DNA of 62,936 bases from Heterotrichella gracilis (GCA_032358255.1 JAULBX010025342.1:1-62936), one strand, 5' to 3'. Counted from the first letter of the stretch, positions 44,376-57,935 are shown. The notes: generated by a model from the letters alone, not told the origin. Made by a program: numbers and translations.

Positions 44376-46715
44376 GAAAGGAAAAGGGGATTGCGCAAAG
44401 GGTAGTTGCGGAGCAACAGGGAATTTTAGAAGCTCAATATGGGCTCTCATAAAGGCCCCTGGGGGCTGGTCATAGTGTATGAGCGAGACAGCCGCTGCGG
44501 GAGCAGCATCAGCAGAGACTTTCCTGCTCCAGCTCCTGGCAGAGGTCTGGGCATTCCCGATATCCAAGTCGTGCTCCTGCTTTTTCTTAAGGTTACCAGC
44601 TGTCAGCTTTTACATCTTTTACGAAGTATAAGGTGGCATGCTGGGGTTAGCTGTTTGAAGGGGATAACTTACGCCGGTGCCAGGCTGGGGACTGGCGATA
44701 TTTGTAACTGACAAAGTTTTCAAACTTCAACAATGGGTATGCAGGCGTTGCATATTTCTTTTATGGCTCTCGAAACAGCTTATTGCTGTGGCATGTGGTG
44801 TGCCCCTCGATGGAGGTTGCAATGCGCTGTGTGGCGCCGTGGGGCCTTTTATTTTTTCCTTTCTTTCTACAGCACCACAGTTCCAGTGGGCAGTAATATC
44901 CTTGCTTCTGTGATGTCCTTTATTCTTTACAGCAGTACCCACTTGTGCGGTATACACACCGTGTAAAGAAAATAATTCTGCAGTTAGTTGGAGAAAAGTT
45001 GGAGAAAGTTGCCTAGTTCACTGGCAAGTGGACAAGCACAAAAGCTGCCAAAAACACCACTTAAAGCTTGTGCAAGTTCTTATTACAAGTTCATTGCAAG
45101 AAACCAATACAGGCCGTCAGCACAGGCCACCCACAGTCTCAGTGTTCCCCACCCATCACGCCACCGTGACCCTGCAAAAGGGACTAGGTAGTGTGCAGCA
45201 ACCAACAAACCACAATAACAGCAGCAACCTGCTTTGGCGTGTGGAAGCAAGGGCACCATCAAGATTGTTTATTGGATCCCGTCAACATGTATTGTGAGGA
45301 AAGCTGTTTTCCAGCAACTTCCACACAACCCCTCGCTGAGGACTCGGCCATCCCTGTGCACCCCACACCATACCACTCCTGAACCAACACCCAATGACCT
45401 TGCACCTCCAACCTGCCCAAAAACCCCAAGGACTGGCGATCACCTCTTCACCAGCTCTCGTCTACTCCTAAGCGGCTCAGGAAAGAGTCATCACTTGCCG
45501 CGTCCCACCGGGTTGCTCACCAACCCCGCGTGCACCGCCAACCTGGGCCAGCCACTAGCCACCTGGCAACTGCGCACTTGTGCAGCCGCTGAAGCAGCAA
45601 CTTGATACCTCCCCAGCTGAGAACTTGTAGTATGCACACCCTCCACCTCCAGGCGCTGCCGCGCCCTGGTCCTCACAGCGACTCGAACTGATACCACCTC
45701 CCATCGCCACAGCCACCAGGTAGGAGAGCACGAGGCGCGAGGGCGACTGATGCAGGTCAAGGCTCGGGAGGTCTCAAGGCCAGGTCCTCCATGTGGCGCG
45801 CTCTAGGTGCAAAGGTGGTGATGCAAAAGTGATGACGCGCTAGTCAAGTGTCCACTTGGACACTTGGACAGGGTTCCTTGTCTGACAAGTCTTGCAGTTC
45901 ACAATACTGATGTTTACAGACTAGCACAAACACGTTTACACGTTCACTTTCAGGCTCCCCCCCCCTTACCTTCGCCCTCCCCTGCCACTTACCACTCAGG
46001 CGGCGGCCCCACAAGCAACGGGCAAGAGAGCAGAAACCACCTGGTGTTTTGCGTGACACGCTTGCAGGCACAGCCTCGCGAAAAGGTTCAGTTGGGCACC
46101 GGTGAGGCGGGGTGAGAGGGGTCGAAAGGAGTGAAGGGAGAGGCGTTTTCACAGTCGGTGGCAAGCAGAACAGCTGAGTAGTGTAGTGCAGAAACCCCCA
46201 CGTGGCCCATGACGTGACGACTAAGTCGCAGGCAACAGGAGTGGCGGGCCGTGTAGCAGCAAAGGAGTGCAGGACTGGTGCCAAAAGACGTGCAGAATAG
46301 TAGCTAGCCCCACCGGGCAGACTCCATTCCTGTGTAAACGAGTACTGGTGAGTCTGAATGGTAGGATGAAAAACCACACGCGTTTCCTATCATATCAAGA
46401 ACAACAAACGTCATACGTTCTCTGGTATTATGCCGATTATGCCAACCTAAGCTGCAAGCACAGCCCCCACACTGTTCAGCACAACCTGGTTTGCACCCTG
46501 CTTACCATATCAGTATGTAAGCAGTGCGTGTGTGTCGTTCATAGAGAGTACGGCAAAAGGCGAGCAGAACCACAGGCAAAGCGTGGGGAGCGGTGCTGTG
46601 TTGGCAAACAGCTGCTTGTGTCTGGCTCAATTATATACAGAAGTGGTGATACACATCACATCCACGGGGCCCAAACCACCCAGGCATCTTCAGCCATCTG
46701 TTTGCATCCAGGCGC
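44376..46715. other. Intergenic between MYND and RSZ genes (convergent)
   Basis: About 2.3 kb with no exon, RNA gene or repeat family that I can support. Confidence 0.45.
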
Positions 46716-47839
46716 CTAGTCCCTGTCCCTGCTGCGGCTGCGGCTTGCTACTGGGCTCCTGGCCTTGGGAGGCGCGGCAGGGCTGCACAAAAAGGGGGGC
46801 AGTGTCAGTTTGGAACTCTTACAGCAACCCGCTTTGAAGGGTAGAACATTTCTGTAGGTTGGGAGTGACTTTCTTCAAGCTGGATGCCAAGGTAACAGAC
46901 AGGCAAGGTGAGAGGGCACAGACAAGGCTTGGGCGGCATATAGAAAGACAGGCAGCAGCTGTTTTACCTGCGTGCACGGTCGTAGGAGGGGCTGCGGCGG
47001 GCCCTTTCGTATGAAGGGCTCCTGCTCCTGCGCCTTGGGCTGTAGCTGTAACCCAGGCAGAGAAGGGTTAGACACAAGGAGACAAAGTGGGTCCACCAAC
47101 ATTGCAGAGGTCCAGTAGCATTTTAGAGGCAAAGGACCAAGGGTTTCTTACCTCCTGTCACGGCCCCTGCCACCACCACCGCCACCACCACCACCGCCAC
47201 CAGCCTCACGGCAGTCCCTGGCGATGTGGCCTACGTTGCCGCACTCGTAGCACCTGCCGTGTGAAAACCAAGGTCAGCACCTCTGTATGGCTGCGAACTG
47301 GGCGAAGCTGACGCCATCACTGATGGGGGTTTGAAAACCAAAACGCACCTCTTCTCCGACATCGGCACCCTGGGAGCACCAAAGTCACCGCCACCACCAC
47401 CATAGCCACCGCCGCCACGCCCTGGTGGGCCCCTGCCGCTGTCCCTTGCCTTCGAGTGCTCAACACGCCACCCGTTGGCGCCTGCAACAGGGTTTCGTAT
47501 CAGGTGCATGCTGAGTGGCAGTGCAAAGGGCCAAAAACAAAAAGAACAGCCATCAACCCACCATCAAGCTTGCGGACTGCATCATCTGCGTCTCTGTAGT
47601 CCTCAAACTCGATGAAAGCTGCATCAGGAGCCAGAAAAGGTGACGATGGGTGCCATAGGGGTAACCCCGAAAGGGACGCAGGAAGGGATGTAGGGATCAA
47701 ACGTACCGAAACCAGGGGGCTTGCGTGCAACCCATGTGCTTCTCAACTTCCCGAAGCGGCCGAATTCGGCCTTGATGTCTGCCTCGTGCGTCTCGGGTGT
47801 TGTGCGGGTGTCAAGGTTCCCGATGTAGATCCTAGACAT
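46716..47839 (-). CDS. RSZ-type SR splicing factor
   Basis: A nuclear pre-mRNA splicing factor of the plant RSZ21/22 (SRSF7-like) group. Minus-strand exons 47839-47707, 47618-47562, 47481-47349, 47253-47152, 47045-46968 and 46782-46716 are phase-consistent and give 189 residues, the usual length. The RRM has RNP2 IYIGNL at residues 4-9 and RNP1-like FAFIEFED, with [14 protein letters not shown] Gly/Arg-rich hinge follows ([15 protein letters not shown]), then one CCHC zinc knuckle [14 protein letters not shown]. The tail is a short RS domain ([30 protein letters not shown]). All expected elements are present. Introns are short and lack the exon-edge ladders seen elsewhere. Confidence 0.95.
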
Positions 47840-50120
47840 GATTGCTGTGCCCCTCTAGGAGTTGTACACAGGAGAGAGTGGGGCTAGCGCTGCAGGCGAA
47901 CTACAGCTGGTCGATACTGGCAGGAGGTGTTAAGAGCTGTTTGCCGGTGCAGGTGTTTTGTATTCGCTGATGGAATTGGGACATGTCCGCCGCAGTGCCT
48001 GTTTTGCCTTTACCAACACGAGGAGGTCGCGTTGCTCCCCTTGCTCACTTTAAAAACAAATTGGATTTTCCAGAAATAAGCCAAATTGGCTGTGGCTCAG
48101 TGTTTGCCCAATTGGCTCCATCTAAGGTGGGTGCCATCCTGGCATACCTGGAGTCAACAGCACTGCTAGATTCCCAGTAAATTAATAACTAATTCCCAGT
48201 CACCCCATGGTAGCTACACAGCTGCAAGGTTGTCAGTGCTGTCCCCCCACGTTAGATAGGGCTGGACGCAAGGTTGCAAGTGCATTCAACGATGCACTCC
48301 GGGATGGGCGATATCAGCTGCATTTACAGTCCCAAACCAGAGATAAAACATATACTTTCAGCAGGTGAGACAGAGTGCTGCGCCTGAATGGAAAACGCTC
48401 ACGTGCCAGATTGAGGCGGCCTGCACCCTGAGAAGAACTACTCTGCAACAGTAGCCCAGCTGAAGCCGGTATGCAGGTTGGCTTCAGAAAATAAGTAGGC
48501 AGCCAGTGCTGCCAGGAACGAAGGTGCTCATTCCAGTGAACACGTTCCAAGTGGAAAAGGCTGAAAAGCAACCACCAAACTGTGTAGGAGGTGTGCTGCT
48601 GGTGGCAATCTGAACAATGCCATCACGCATAAAAGGGAGTCTGTCCTCTGCTATGCCATACATCATGGAAAACACTGGCACAACTAGCACCACGCTTGCC
48701 AGTCGTCAAAACTTTCTTTGTCAAGGTGGTTGGACCACGCTCGCTCATTTGAACCCTAAACCCTCAAAGCTGGCACAAACACAGTGTACTCAACTCCCCA
48801 ATCAAGGCAAAAGAAAAAAAGCTCGAGGGTTTCACATTTATTTTCCTCTATCAAACTCCTCCTCACAGTAAAATATCTTGCCAAAATCTCCCTTCGATAT
48901 CTTAACATTTCCTATTTTTTCTCCAAAATTACCGGGGCACACGCCTCCACCAAAACTTTTTACTTATCCTGATCCTCAAAACAGATACCTTCCTATTAGC
49001 GTATCTCATATCGTACATATCCGCAGCTAGCCGCTGCTTAATCACCCTTTTGTATATTATGCCAAACGTTCCAAGAGTTGCCACAGCAGAAAATATAAAA
49101 CAGTCACATTTAGGGGGGGCCATACGTTCGCAAAATCCTCAAGCCGGAAACCACACTTTGCTCCACTACACGGTTTCTTGCAAAAACTGCCAGAGCACGC
49201 AGCAACCAAGTTCTTTTGAGCAGAAAAAACGGTATCCAGTGCTCATATCTCACAACACCAAACGCCAGCATACACACATACAACGCCGTCGCGAATGGTG
49301 GATGCACCAGACAGTGCGTAAGTTCTCCTTCCTATATTTTATAATCCCAAAATCCAGACAGTAAGTAGAAAAGCAGGCGGCTATCTGTTCAGCCCACCAT
49401 AAAAAGAGTTGCCAAAACCATGCGTTGCGTGGCTTGTAGGCCATTTTGGGCTACACCTCGACCCCCACGCCTCGACCCCCACGCCTTCCATCGTCAAACG
49501 CACGCACGAATCACCACGAACTGAGGGTCTGCGTATGCCTCCAGCCAGGCTGGTGGCAGGCAGCGCATAACGCTCATGGCAGGAAAAGGAACTCATTAGT
49601 GATCAGGAATCAGAACCAGCAGCACGCAGCCAGGGCGTGAGAAACGAGAAAAAAGGTTTTGGAGGCAAAATCAATGGACACACAAGACTCACCAAACTGC
49701 ACAGCGCCAACCCTTTTGCTGCAGAACCCTCGGCCGTCGCGGGCCATGGAACTTTACTCTACAATGCCTCCTGAATTGAGGCATTTCCGCTGTTGTTTCT
49801 GAAAATCGGATCACTGGGCTGCCCGCCATGTTGCGGGACAAAGAAAAAAAGGAAAAAGGAGCCGGTTATCGGCTGGCGGCGCGTGCTATCGCCCCTCTCG
49901 AGCACCCACCTTACCCATTCAGTGATCAGCAGAAAACAGGGACACCAGTCCATCATCTTCAACCTACTGACCCGTGCCAGTAGTGGCAGCCGTCCAAAAC
50001 CCTTACCAGCACCCATGGCCCGCCTCGCTTTAGGCTCGAAAATACATTCTCTCCCACACTGCCGCCGCCACCTCCAACAAGCCGCAGCATGTGTGCATGT
50101 GGGGGGGTGCGTGTGGGAGC
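47840..50120. other. Intergenic upstream of RSZ, with a doubtful plus-strand open frame
   Basis: A 65-codon frame starts at 47983 (MSAAVPVLPLPTRGGRVAPL) and has a perfect donor-like AAG|GTGGGT inside. It could be a first exon divergent from RSZ, but no following exon was recognised. A minus-strand frame at 48693-48484 (FSMMYGIAEDRLPFMRDGIV) is also unassigned. 48800-49400 is AT-rich. No RNA gene seen. Confidence 0.35.
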
Positions 50121-53031
50121 TTAGTTGGCGCCCCCGAGCAGCATGGTGCGGGGTCGCTTGGGCACAGCTGCCGCAGGGTCGCTAAGGGCGGCTGGGAGGC
50201 GGGGGTTGGCTGCGGGCTTGCGCTTGGAACGCTCCCCCCGCATGGCGGGCTTGGGAGGCAGGCTGGTGTCGTCGCCTGCGCAGAGGGTACGAGGGTGGGG
50301 CGGAGGTGGCAGATTATAGGCATGTCATTGGGCATACACCCAGCATGCTGAGAGCATGTGTGTGAACAGTTTGCTGTGATTGTTAGGGTTGAGGTGGATA
50401 TGTGATTGCTGCAATGTAGGCATGTGGCCTGCTCAGCAGCTGCCCCTCCCCATCCCACCTGACTCAGTGATAAGACACACCATCACCGCCTGCTCCATCC
50501 ACCCACCCACCCACCCACCCACCATGAGCCCCGTGCCCAGTCAAAGTCTGTGGAAAAGCCCCTCGCATCGGCATTTGGTCGGTCTCAAATCTGCAGCTGT
50601 AGCAGCAACAATTGCCCACCTGCCCCCTCCCCTCCGGTTTTAATCCCACCCCCCTCCACCCCGACCACCCGCCCTCACAACCACCCGCCCCCCCGCGCAC
50701 CTGCCCCCTCCTCTCCCCCTCCCTCCCTCCCCCCCGTGACCTCCGCCAGCCTCCGCCGCAGCGCCACCACCTGCGCCACCAGCCGCCGCTTGTCCTCCTG
50801 CAGGCTCTGCGCCAGGCGCTGCGCATCCGCCAGGTCGGTGTGGACCTTGTCGGTGTCCACCGTCACCTGCGCCACCAGCACCTCCAGGTCCTGCATGTGG
50901 GCCTGCTTGCGGCGGCGGGAGCGGCGCGCCGACTCGCGGTTGGACAGCATCCTGCGGGGTGCACGGGTGGGTGGGGTGGGTGGAGGGTGGTGGCCATGAT
51001 GAAGTTGGTGGTTGACGATACTTTCTCGCTCCCATGCGTTCTAGCAGTACAGCCAGATCAGCAGTGGTGACTATCATGGTGAGATTGGCGGGTCAACGGT
51101 ACCCCAATACAATGTGACATGGTGTGCCTGTGAAGCAGGGGAAATGATTCCCTTCTACCAAACCTCCCCCCGCCGCCGCCGCCCATCCACCCGCCCACCC
51201 ACCTGCGCATCTTCTTTGCGTCCTCCTGCGGCAGCCTTGGGTCGATGAGGTCGTCAAAGCGCTGGCGCTGGCGGGGCCGGGGCGCGTGCGGCGAGGGCAG
51301 GTTGGTCAGGTTGTGCTTCAGCTTGAGGAGGGCGGTCACGCTCTCGCGGGTCAGCGCCTGTCAGGGGGCGCGGAGGCATGCGAATTAGAAGCTGGTGTGC
51401 GTGTGGGCGGGTGGTGGGTGGTGGGTGGTGGGGAGGAGAAGGTAACACATGGGAGGATCAGGGCTGAGAGAGGTACTCACGATGCAGTAGAGGCATGTGT
51501 ACATGAATCAATGTCATTTTCTAATGGAACAGTACAGAACAAAACACGACATTACCATTTCTAGGAAATGCGTGACCAAAGCCTGGCAAAGCCCTTACCT
51601 CCCCGTTCCGCGGCAGCGCCTCCTCCATGTCCCGCCTGGGCGCCACCTGGCGCCGCTTCCTCCCCGCGCGCACCCCCTGCGAGGTTCCCCCCTGGGCCTG
51701 GCGCTGCTCCAGCCTGGAGTCCATGTGATCAGGCAGGATGAGCTTGGTTTCAGAGGATTCATGCGAGGCCATCTCGGGCGTGGGGCGGGAGGCGGCGTTG
51801 TGGCTGGCCGAGGGGAGGCCTGGGGGTGGCGGGTGGGGGGTGAGGTGGGGAGCTGGGAAGGGGAGGGGCAAGGGGTGCATGGCATGGATGCGAGCTCTAA
51901 AGTTTATTGCCCAATGTACGCTTGATAACCACTCTTGCCATGCCCAGGTCACAGCGTGCCACTGTCAAAAAAAAAGAGCAATTTTGCAACAAAATCATCC
52001 CCTCCGCCAGCACGTTGCAACCCACATGGCAGCAAAGCGCTGCCCCGCAGCCACAGCCGCAGCCACAGCCACGGCCACACCCGCAGGCCCCACAACGCTC
52101 ACCTTCCAGCAGCTCCAGGTGTGCGCTGAGCTCCGCGTCATGGTCCGCGTGGTGCGGGTGGAGCTCGGTGTTGTCCAGGCAGTTGCTGGGCTCAGGGAGC
52201 GTGTGCTGGAGGCCTGGGGCGGGGTGGGGGCACGCAGGTCAAGGCTTGGGTGTGGGTGATGGTCAATCGTGACTGACGTAGCAAGCATTAATAGGACGAA
52301 GTACGAGGTGTGGGGATTAACTGGGACGAATTCTGAATTCGTGCTTAAACTAACAAAATTCCACCATTTATGCGACACTGGTGCAACCATCCCAGGTGAT
52401 CCTCACGACAGACGAGTGCACTGGCACTGTGCAATGCGTTCACAAGCACACCCATACATGGCATGACCAGGGGAGGAAGGAAGGGCATGGCGGGCGCCGA
52501 GGTGGGGCCCAGTCCAGGCCCCATATGCTGATTGGTGGCAACCGTGCGGCACACTGCCAGCAGGTTGGTGGTCAGGCTGTCCACAGCTCGCTTGTCCAAG
52601 CAGTAGCTAGCCAGTGCTGCGTCAACTGCACCAGGGAGGATAAGCAGGCGCTTAGGAGGAGGCCACGGGCTGGTACCAAACCAGGCAGTGCTACTTCCGA
52701 GGTGTGAGCGTTGTGTTGCAACAAACCCAGGGAGTGCATTGTGTGGGTTGCGTGCTGGAGGGTACGTACTTGACTGGCTAGAGATTGGAGGGCCAGTCAT
52801 GCCGCCTGGCGGCATGCTGTGGAGCAAGGTGTGGATGTCCTCTGCAGTTAGGTTGCCGTCCAAGGGGTGGTGGTGGGGCAGCCCAAAGCTGTGCAGCTCG
52901 TGGGCAGACGGCAGTGGCTCGCTGTGCGGTGGAGCTAGATAGGCCAGGTTTTCTGCCACCGCATGCAGGTCATTCAAGGACCCTTCCCGCAGCATTCCCG
53001 CAAGGTCGCTGCAGCTGAAGTCGTTCTTCAT
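50121..53031 (-). CDS. bZIP transcription factor
   Basis: A dimerising DNA-binding regulator. Minus-strand exons 53031-52770, 52625-52458, 52213-52103, 51819-51599, 51357-51203, 50951-50701 and 50275-50121 join in frame to 440 residues. The N-terminus is acidic/His-rich (MKNDFSCSDLAGMLREGSLN, LTAEDIHTLLHSMPPGGMTG). The basic region spans the exon 5/6 junction near residue 300: EDAKKMRRMLSNRESARRSR, with the invariant N-x7-R (NRESARRSR) typical of plant bZIPs. The zipper follows with heptad positions L-V-V-A-L-L-L from DLEVLVAQV to RRRLAEV, so it is weak in its first half. The C-terminus is basic (GERSKRKPAANPRLPAAL, PKRPRTMLLGGAN), possibly a nuclear-localisation signal. Target sites cannot be inferred, though this basic region usually binds ACGT cores. 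It is divergent from the phosducin-like gene. Confidence 0.93.
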
Positions 53032-54658
53032 GGTCCACCGGATTGTGTGTTCCGGGTGGTTCAGGACATAGTGGCTGAAAAAAGCCTTCTCCCTGAGCTC
53101 ACGAGTGGTGTGAAGCGCCCAGCTTTGCCATAGCCACCATAGCTTGAGGCAGAGGCATCAGGCTTCGCTGCTGGACAGTGTCAGAACATGGCTTGACTGT
53201 GTGGTGTTTCTACTTGAAACTGCAAGCAGACAAAGAAGAATGGGTGAAGGCGAGTATGCAGTTAAGGGACAGTGATTTGGGTTTTGGGTGATGAGTTATG
53301 AGGCAGACAACAAGGAGACGGTGCCCAATACAATCTGCAGGCAACTGCCTGTCTGTTAACAGGTGGAGGTGACCCAGACCATACTTCACACCCTCGCGCA
53401 ATAGACAAGCACACAAAGAGAACCCAACCCCAAGAGGTACAGAACTGAACTCCTTTCTGATAGACAATATGTTGTAGTGCAGCAAGATACACACCAAGAT
53501 ACACACTAATGTGGGAACGTTTAAAAGGGAGAAGGGTTACAATATCTTCCTAGCCTAGCTGAATAGGTGGCGGAGATACGCAAGACTGAAGCACGCTCGC
53601 TAAACAAGCTGTTGGAGCTGCCTACATAAAATACTATTGTCCATGTGTTGCCAGTCATGCCCCATCTTGCCAGACGAGAAAGTACGATACGCTCGAAAAC
53701 TATATCTAATGACGGTCACCTAGTGCTGACAGGAAAAAGAGGGCAACTGAACGCCAAGCTGTCGGGCAAAGCCGTTGACGAGGTGATGTCAACACCATTG
53801 GCTGAACCATCCACTCGACAAGATGCAGCTTCGAGCAACACTGGGTTTAACTCAGGCGTGAGCAAGCTCGGAAGGAAGGGCACTAGGATATACGCAGAGG
53901 TGTAAGTACAGTTGCGAGGCTCTGTATACCTCAGTCTAACCGTTGCTGGACAGGTTAAAAGATGAGTGCCTGATTTGAAGTGGGTGGATGCTGGGATGCC
54001 TCCCAATCACTGAACAGGTGACGAAAACAAGCGAGATCCAAGCATATGACGGTGCTTCGCATATTCAGGCCAGTGCCACAGGTGTTCAACGCAACCCGAA
54101 ACGCCTGTTTGCCGTGTGGCACCCCTGTTGGAAGGCAGCTACACCGTCATGGCCAACCCCCCCTGTATTTCGGGCCTGGACAACTGGCGCTCGTTACCTT
54201 GTCAGCCTGCGCTCTCTCCTCGCCTTATGGTTACACCGGGTCAAACTCGTGCGTCTTCCTGCGCTTCTGCTGGGATGGATGGCACAATCATGAGGCCCAT
54301 TCGGATTCAAAAAGCCCAAATACCTTCCGAAACTCGGGAGAAGGTTCAGAAATCGTCCCGGAAAAGTGTACCAGACATCTGCAGACATCACAAATATCTC
54401 CAAGGGGTGACAATTACAGCTACTTTTGTACCAGACCGAGGCGGCGGTGAGGTCAAGACCCTTAACCAGGGTATTTTGTGAACCCTAGCTAAAATCTGAT
54501 GTACACGCATGCAGTCTTAGCTGTGCAGGAGAACGCAGATTGCATACTAGTTGCCAGTGTTGCACATTGACTAACCTTGTAGCCACAGCCAGTCACCTGT
54601 CAAGGGTTGCCAGCTTTCCTGCTATCGGGGACAGTTGCTTTTTGGGGTGGTGGCAGCG
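53032..54658. other. Divergent intergenic region between bZIP and phosducin-like genes
   Basis: No supported exon or repeat. Presumably contains both promoters and leaders. Confidence 0.45.
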
Positions 54659-56589
54659 ATGCAGTCCGATGCCTGCTGTGCCCCGCAAGCAGAGGAGTTT
54701 GATGGGTCAGAATGGGAGGACGACCCCACCATGGCAGACTGCTGCATCAGGGACCTACAAGAGCAAGCAGCTGCCGCAGCACTCATTAGGCGACTCAAGG
54801 TGGTCGACAAAACCACCCAGCGCCTGCGCATCGCCGACGCCGTGGTCCGAACCGACGCCCTCGATGAACTGGACAACGACGAGGGCAGCGGGCTTGACGA
54901 GGACGACCCAGGTACCCTCGGGACGTTACCATTACTGCATGCATATGCAGCCCAGATGCATGCATGCATGTGGCTCTTTGCGCGTAATCTCGGTGGCCTT
55001 GCAGTCGTTCACATGTGCACGTGATTTTGCTGCAGAGCTGGTCCACCTACGGCGGCTCCGCCTCCAGGAGCTGCAGCACCAGGCCCAGCTGCGCACCCAG
55101 CTGCACTCCCGGGGGCACGGCCACGTCACCACCGTGGTGGAACCACACGTGCTGGCAGAGGTACGGTCCCAGCACCCGATGCTGATACCTGGCCTGTTTA
55201 GGGTTTAGGGTTGGTGCACGCTGCTGGGGACACACGCCAACTTGCTGGGGACACACACACAGTGCACTGCACCCTAGGGTTTTCATGTTGGGGGCCCACA
55301 CTCTGCACAGTGCCCTACCCATCCCACCTCCCGCCGACCCCAGCTATGGGCCCCCTGGGACAGGTAAGCACGCGCAATAGGAACCCTGTTCCAACCCCCC
55401 AACCCTCCCAGCGCTGCACCCCAGCTCCTCCCTCGTGGCCCCCTTGCACAAGCCACCCCACCCCTCCCAACCCCACCACCACCACCACCTCCATGCGCAC
55501 CCGCCACCCTCACCGGCGCCTCCCCACCTCCCCAGGCCCAACAGTGCACCCCTCCTTTAGTGCTCCACCTGTGCCAGCCGGGCAGCCAGCTAGCAGATGA
55601 GGTGGATGAACAGCTGGCGGGTCTGGCGCACCGCCACCTGGCAACTCGCTTCATGCGCACGCACCCGCAGCGGCGCTCGCAGCTGTATGCAGCATGCGGG
55701 CTGGCGCTCGCGCCCTCAGGTGCGCGTTCACTGCTTATTGCGGGTAGAGGGGTGGTCACGCATGGGTGCGACTGTGGCGGGTGTAGTGGCGGTGCATGTG
55801 GTGGGGTTGGGGAGGGCGGTGATGGGTGGGGGTGGGGGGGAGGTATGTCATCTATAGAGAAGTGATAGATGCGGTGTATGCTGTGTGATGCCACAGGCAA
55901 GCATTGCATTCATGGGTTGGGGGCGCCGGCAAAATGGGCGGTGGGATGCATGGAATGGATTCAAACTGCGCTTGATGATGTACCAAATCCTGCGTGACCA
56001 GGCATGCCTGCTTGGGGATGCATGGGCATGCATGTTTACCAATCATTTCATGTCTGTCACTGAAAAGAGACGTTGGAACATCTTATCCATGCGGAACATC
56101 TTAACCATACCTCCAAAAATGTTGCTATGCGAGTTGTGACCTGTGCCTGTTGTATGCCAGCAGGGGAATCTCTGATGCGTTTTACCACCAGCTAGCACCC
56201 TGCCATTTCCCGCCTCCATTGCTCACATCACCTCTCCCTTTCCCCCTTGGCCTGCAGCCCTGGTATGCTTTCGGGAGGGCGCCATCACTGCCAAAAGCGA
56301 CTGCAGCGCCTTTACGGATGACAGCTCATCTACCCTTATGGAGGAACAGCTGGAAGCCTGGTTGAGGCAACGGGGCATGCTGCACAGCGGCGGGGAGCTG
56401 CCTGGGTTACCGGGGTCGGCACCCGCAAGGGGTGGAGGGGAGGAGGATGAGGAAGGGGAGGAAGGGGAGGAGGACGAGTGGCGGCCTGCGTGCGAGGCGT
56501 GTGGGCGGCGCTACCCGCATGAACACATAAGGAGTGTGTATGCTGGGGGGATGGGCGGCGGGGACAGCGATAGCGATTCCAGCACCTGA
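54659..56589 (+). CDS. Phosducin-like/TXNDC9-like thioredoxin-fold protein
   Basis: Related to proteins that act as co-chaperones with the CCT chaperonin in actin/tubulin folding (family knowledge). Exons 54659-54911, 55036-55160, 55545-55719 and 56258-56589 give 294 residues. The N-terminus is acidic with a helical stretch (CIRDLQEQAAAAALIRRLK, LDELDNDEGSGLDEDDP). The family's charged helix and Gly-His turn follow (ELVHLRRLRLQELQHQAQ, SRGHGHVTTVVEPHVLAE). The thioredoxin-like core is PLVLHLCQPGSQLADEVDEQ, LAGLAHRHLATRFMRTHP, ALVCFREGAI. The position where TXNDC9 has a cysteine (ERCKxMD) is not cysteine here, so redox activity is unlikely. The C-terminus is unusual: after an acidic Glu/Gly run comes CEACGRRYPHEHIRSVY, a possible one-turn zinc site, then a DSDSDSS tail that could be phosphorylated by CK2. 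Confidence 0.78.
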
Positions 56590-57935
56590 GCTGCGTTGAT
56601 TGGGGAAACGCCTACACGTGCTGGACGGCAGGTGTTGGGGGGGGGGCATTGTGTGAGGCCTCACAGAACTATCAACAGCCATGTTCTTGTGAATGCACTG
56701 TTCATTGCTGCACATTTTTACCAGGATGTGAACAGCAGGGATTGTGTTTACTGTAGCACTGATTGCCACCCGGTGACTGCATCCATTTGCCTAGCCGCTA
56801 CTTGAAGCCCGGGTGCTGAAACCCTTGCGCTTGGGTATGCTGCAGTAGTGGTTCAACTTGAGGTGACCTAGCTTCCCGAATGTGTGGCCTTCAGGGCCCC
56901 ACAAGGCAATACGCCGATGCCAGCTGGGAATGCCTTCTGTTTGTTGTTTGTTTGTTTGTTTGTAATCGTTCAACTTCACAAAATGAGCGTGCGTGCAAGC
57001 GCAATGGGTTGTGTACGGTACGCACACGTGCAGCTGTTTGCAGTTCCTGGACGCAAGCCTGGACAGGCAAGATGGTTTAATTCTAGATACCTCCTACTAG
57101 TCTCTGACAAAGTGATCATCACATAATACAAGCATGATTATACAGAAAGCATGAGGTCACCTAAGTTGGCCAGCGGCCCCTGGGACCCAGGCTGAGCAAA
57201 TACAGTACCCTGAAGTACTCACGCAGTGCATTACTGGTTTTTAAGTACTTAACAACAACCAGGCACCAGGCAGGGCAGTGCGGAGTACCATGCGGTACAC
57301 ACTCTGTCAGCCTATTGTACGCCATGCAACCTCCTGTGTCAGACATGCCATGCAACCTCCTGTGTCAAGACTCTTTTCCTTTTCTGTTTGCAAAAGCCTT
57401 GGAACAAAAAATGAGCGGTTGGTACCACGTATCACAAGCATGGCCCAGTTCCTGGTTGAACCATGGTGCACTCCAAACATGGACGTGCCTCAAACATCTT
57501 CCAATACTCGTTTCCCACATGATGCCATGCACAGGCATTTGATGTCTTGACATTTATAGCACTGGAGCGCACTGCTGTCAATGACATGGTTTAACACGCA
57601 ACCCGGTTGCAGGCATAAGCCTTATAGGGCCTAAGCCTTATAGGGCCTAAGGCTTATGCCTGCCAGCAACATCACAACATACAACATTACAACATACGGA
57701 GAAAGGAAATCATGCATGCCACACAGTCAGTGTCGCATTGACTTTCGCTTCAAAATTAGCATGGCCTGCGCTTGTATTATACCTATGGGTTACACGCAAT
57801 ACCTGCAACATTTGTTGATCTTGAGAATAACTCAGAAATAAGCAAGTTTCCATCCTCAGGGGTAGCAGCAGAACCCTACTGAAACCCCAATCCCCGCCCT
57901 CCTACAAACCCTACACAAGCCCTAGCGCAAGCACC
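56590..57935. other. Intergenic between converging phosducin-like and dehydrogenase genes
   Basis: Non-coding. Contains a (TTTG)n run at 56937-56963, a short direct repeat of GCCATGCAACCTCCTGTGTC at 57321/57347, and the hairpin described separately. Confidence 0.5.
57609..57663. repeat. Perfect 16-bp inverted repeat (hairpin)
   Basis: GCAGGCATAAGCCTTA (57609-57624) and its exact reverse complement TAAGGCTTATGCCTGC (57648-57663) flank a 23-base loop. The loop itself repeats TAGGGCC and CCTTATAGGGCC, so alternative pairings exist. It lies ~270 bp beyond the dehydrogenase stop codon, between converging genes. Confidence 0.9.
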
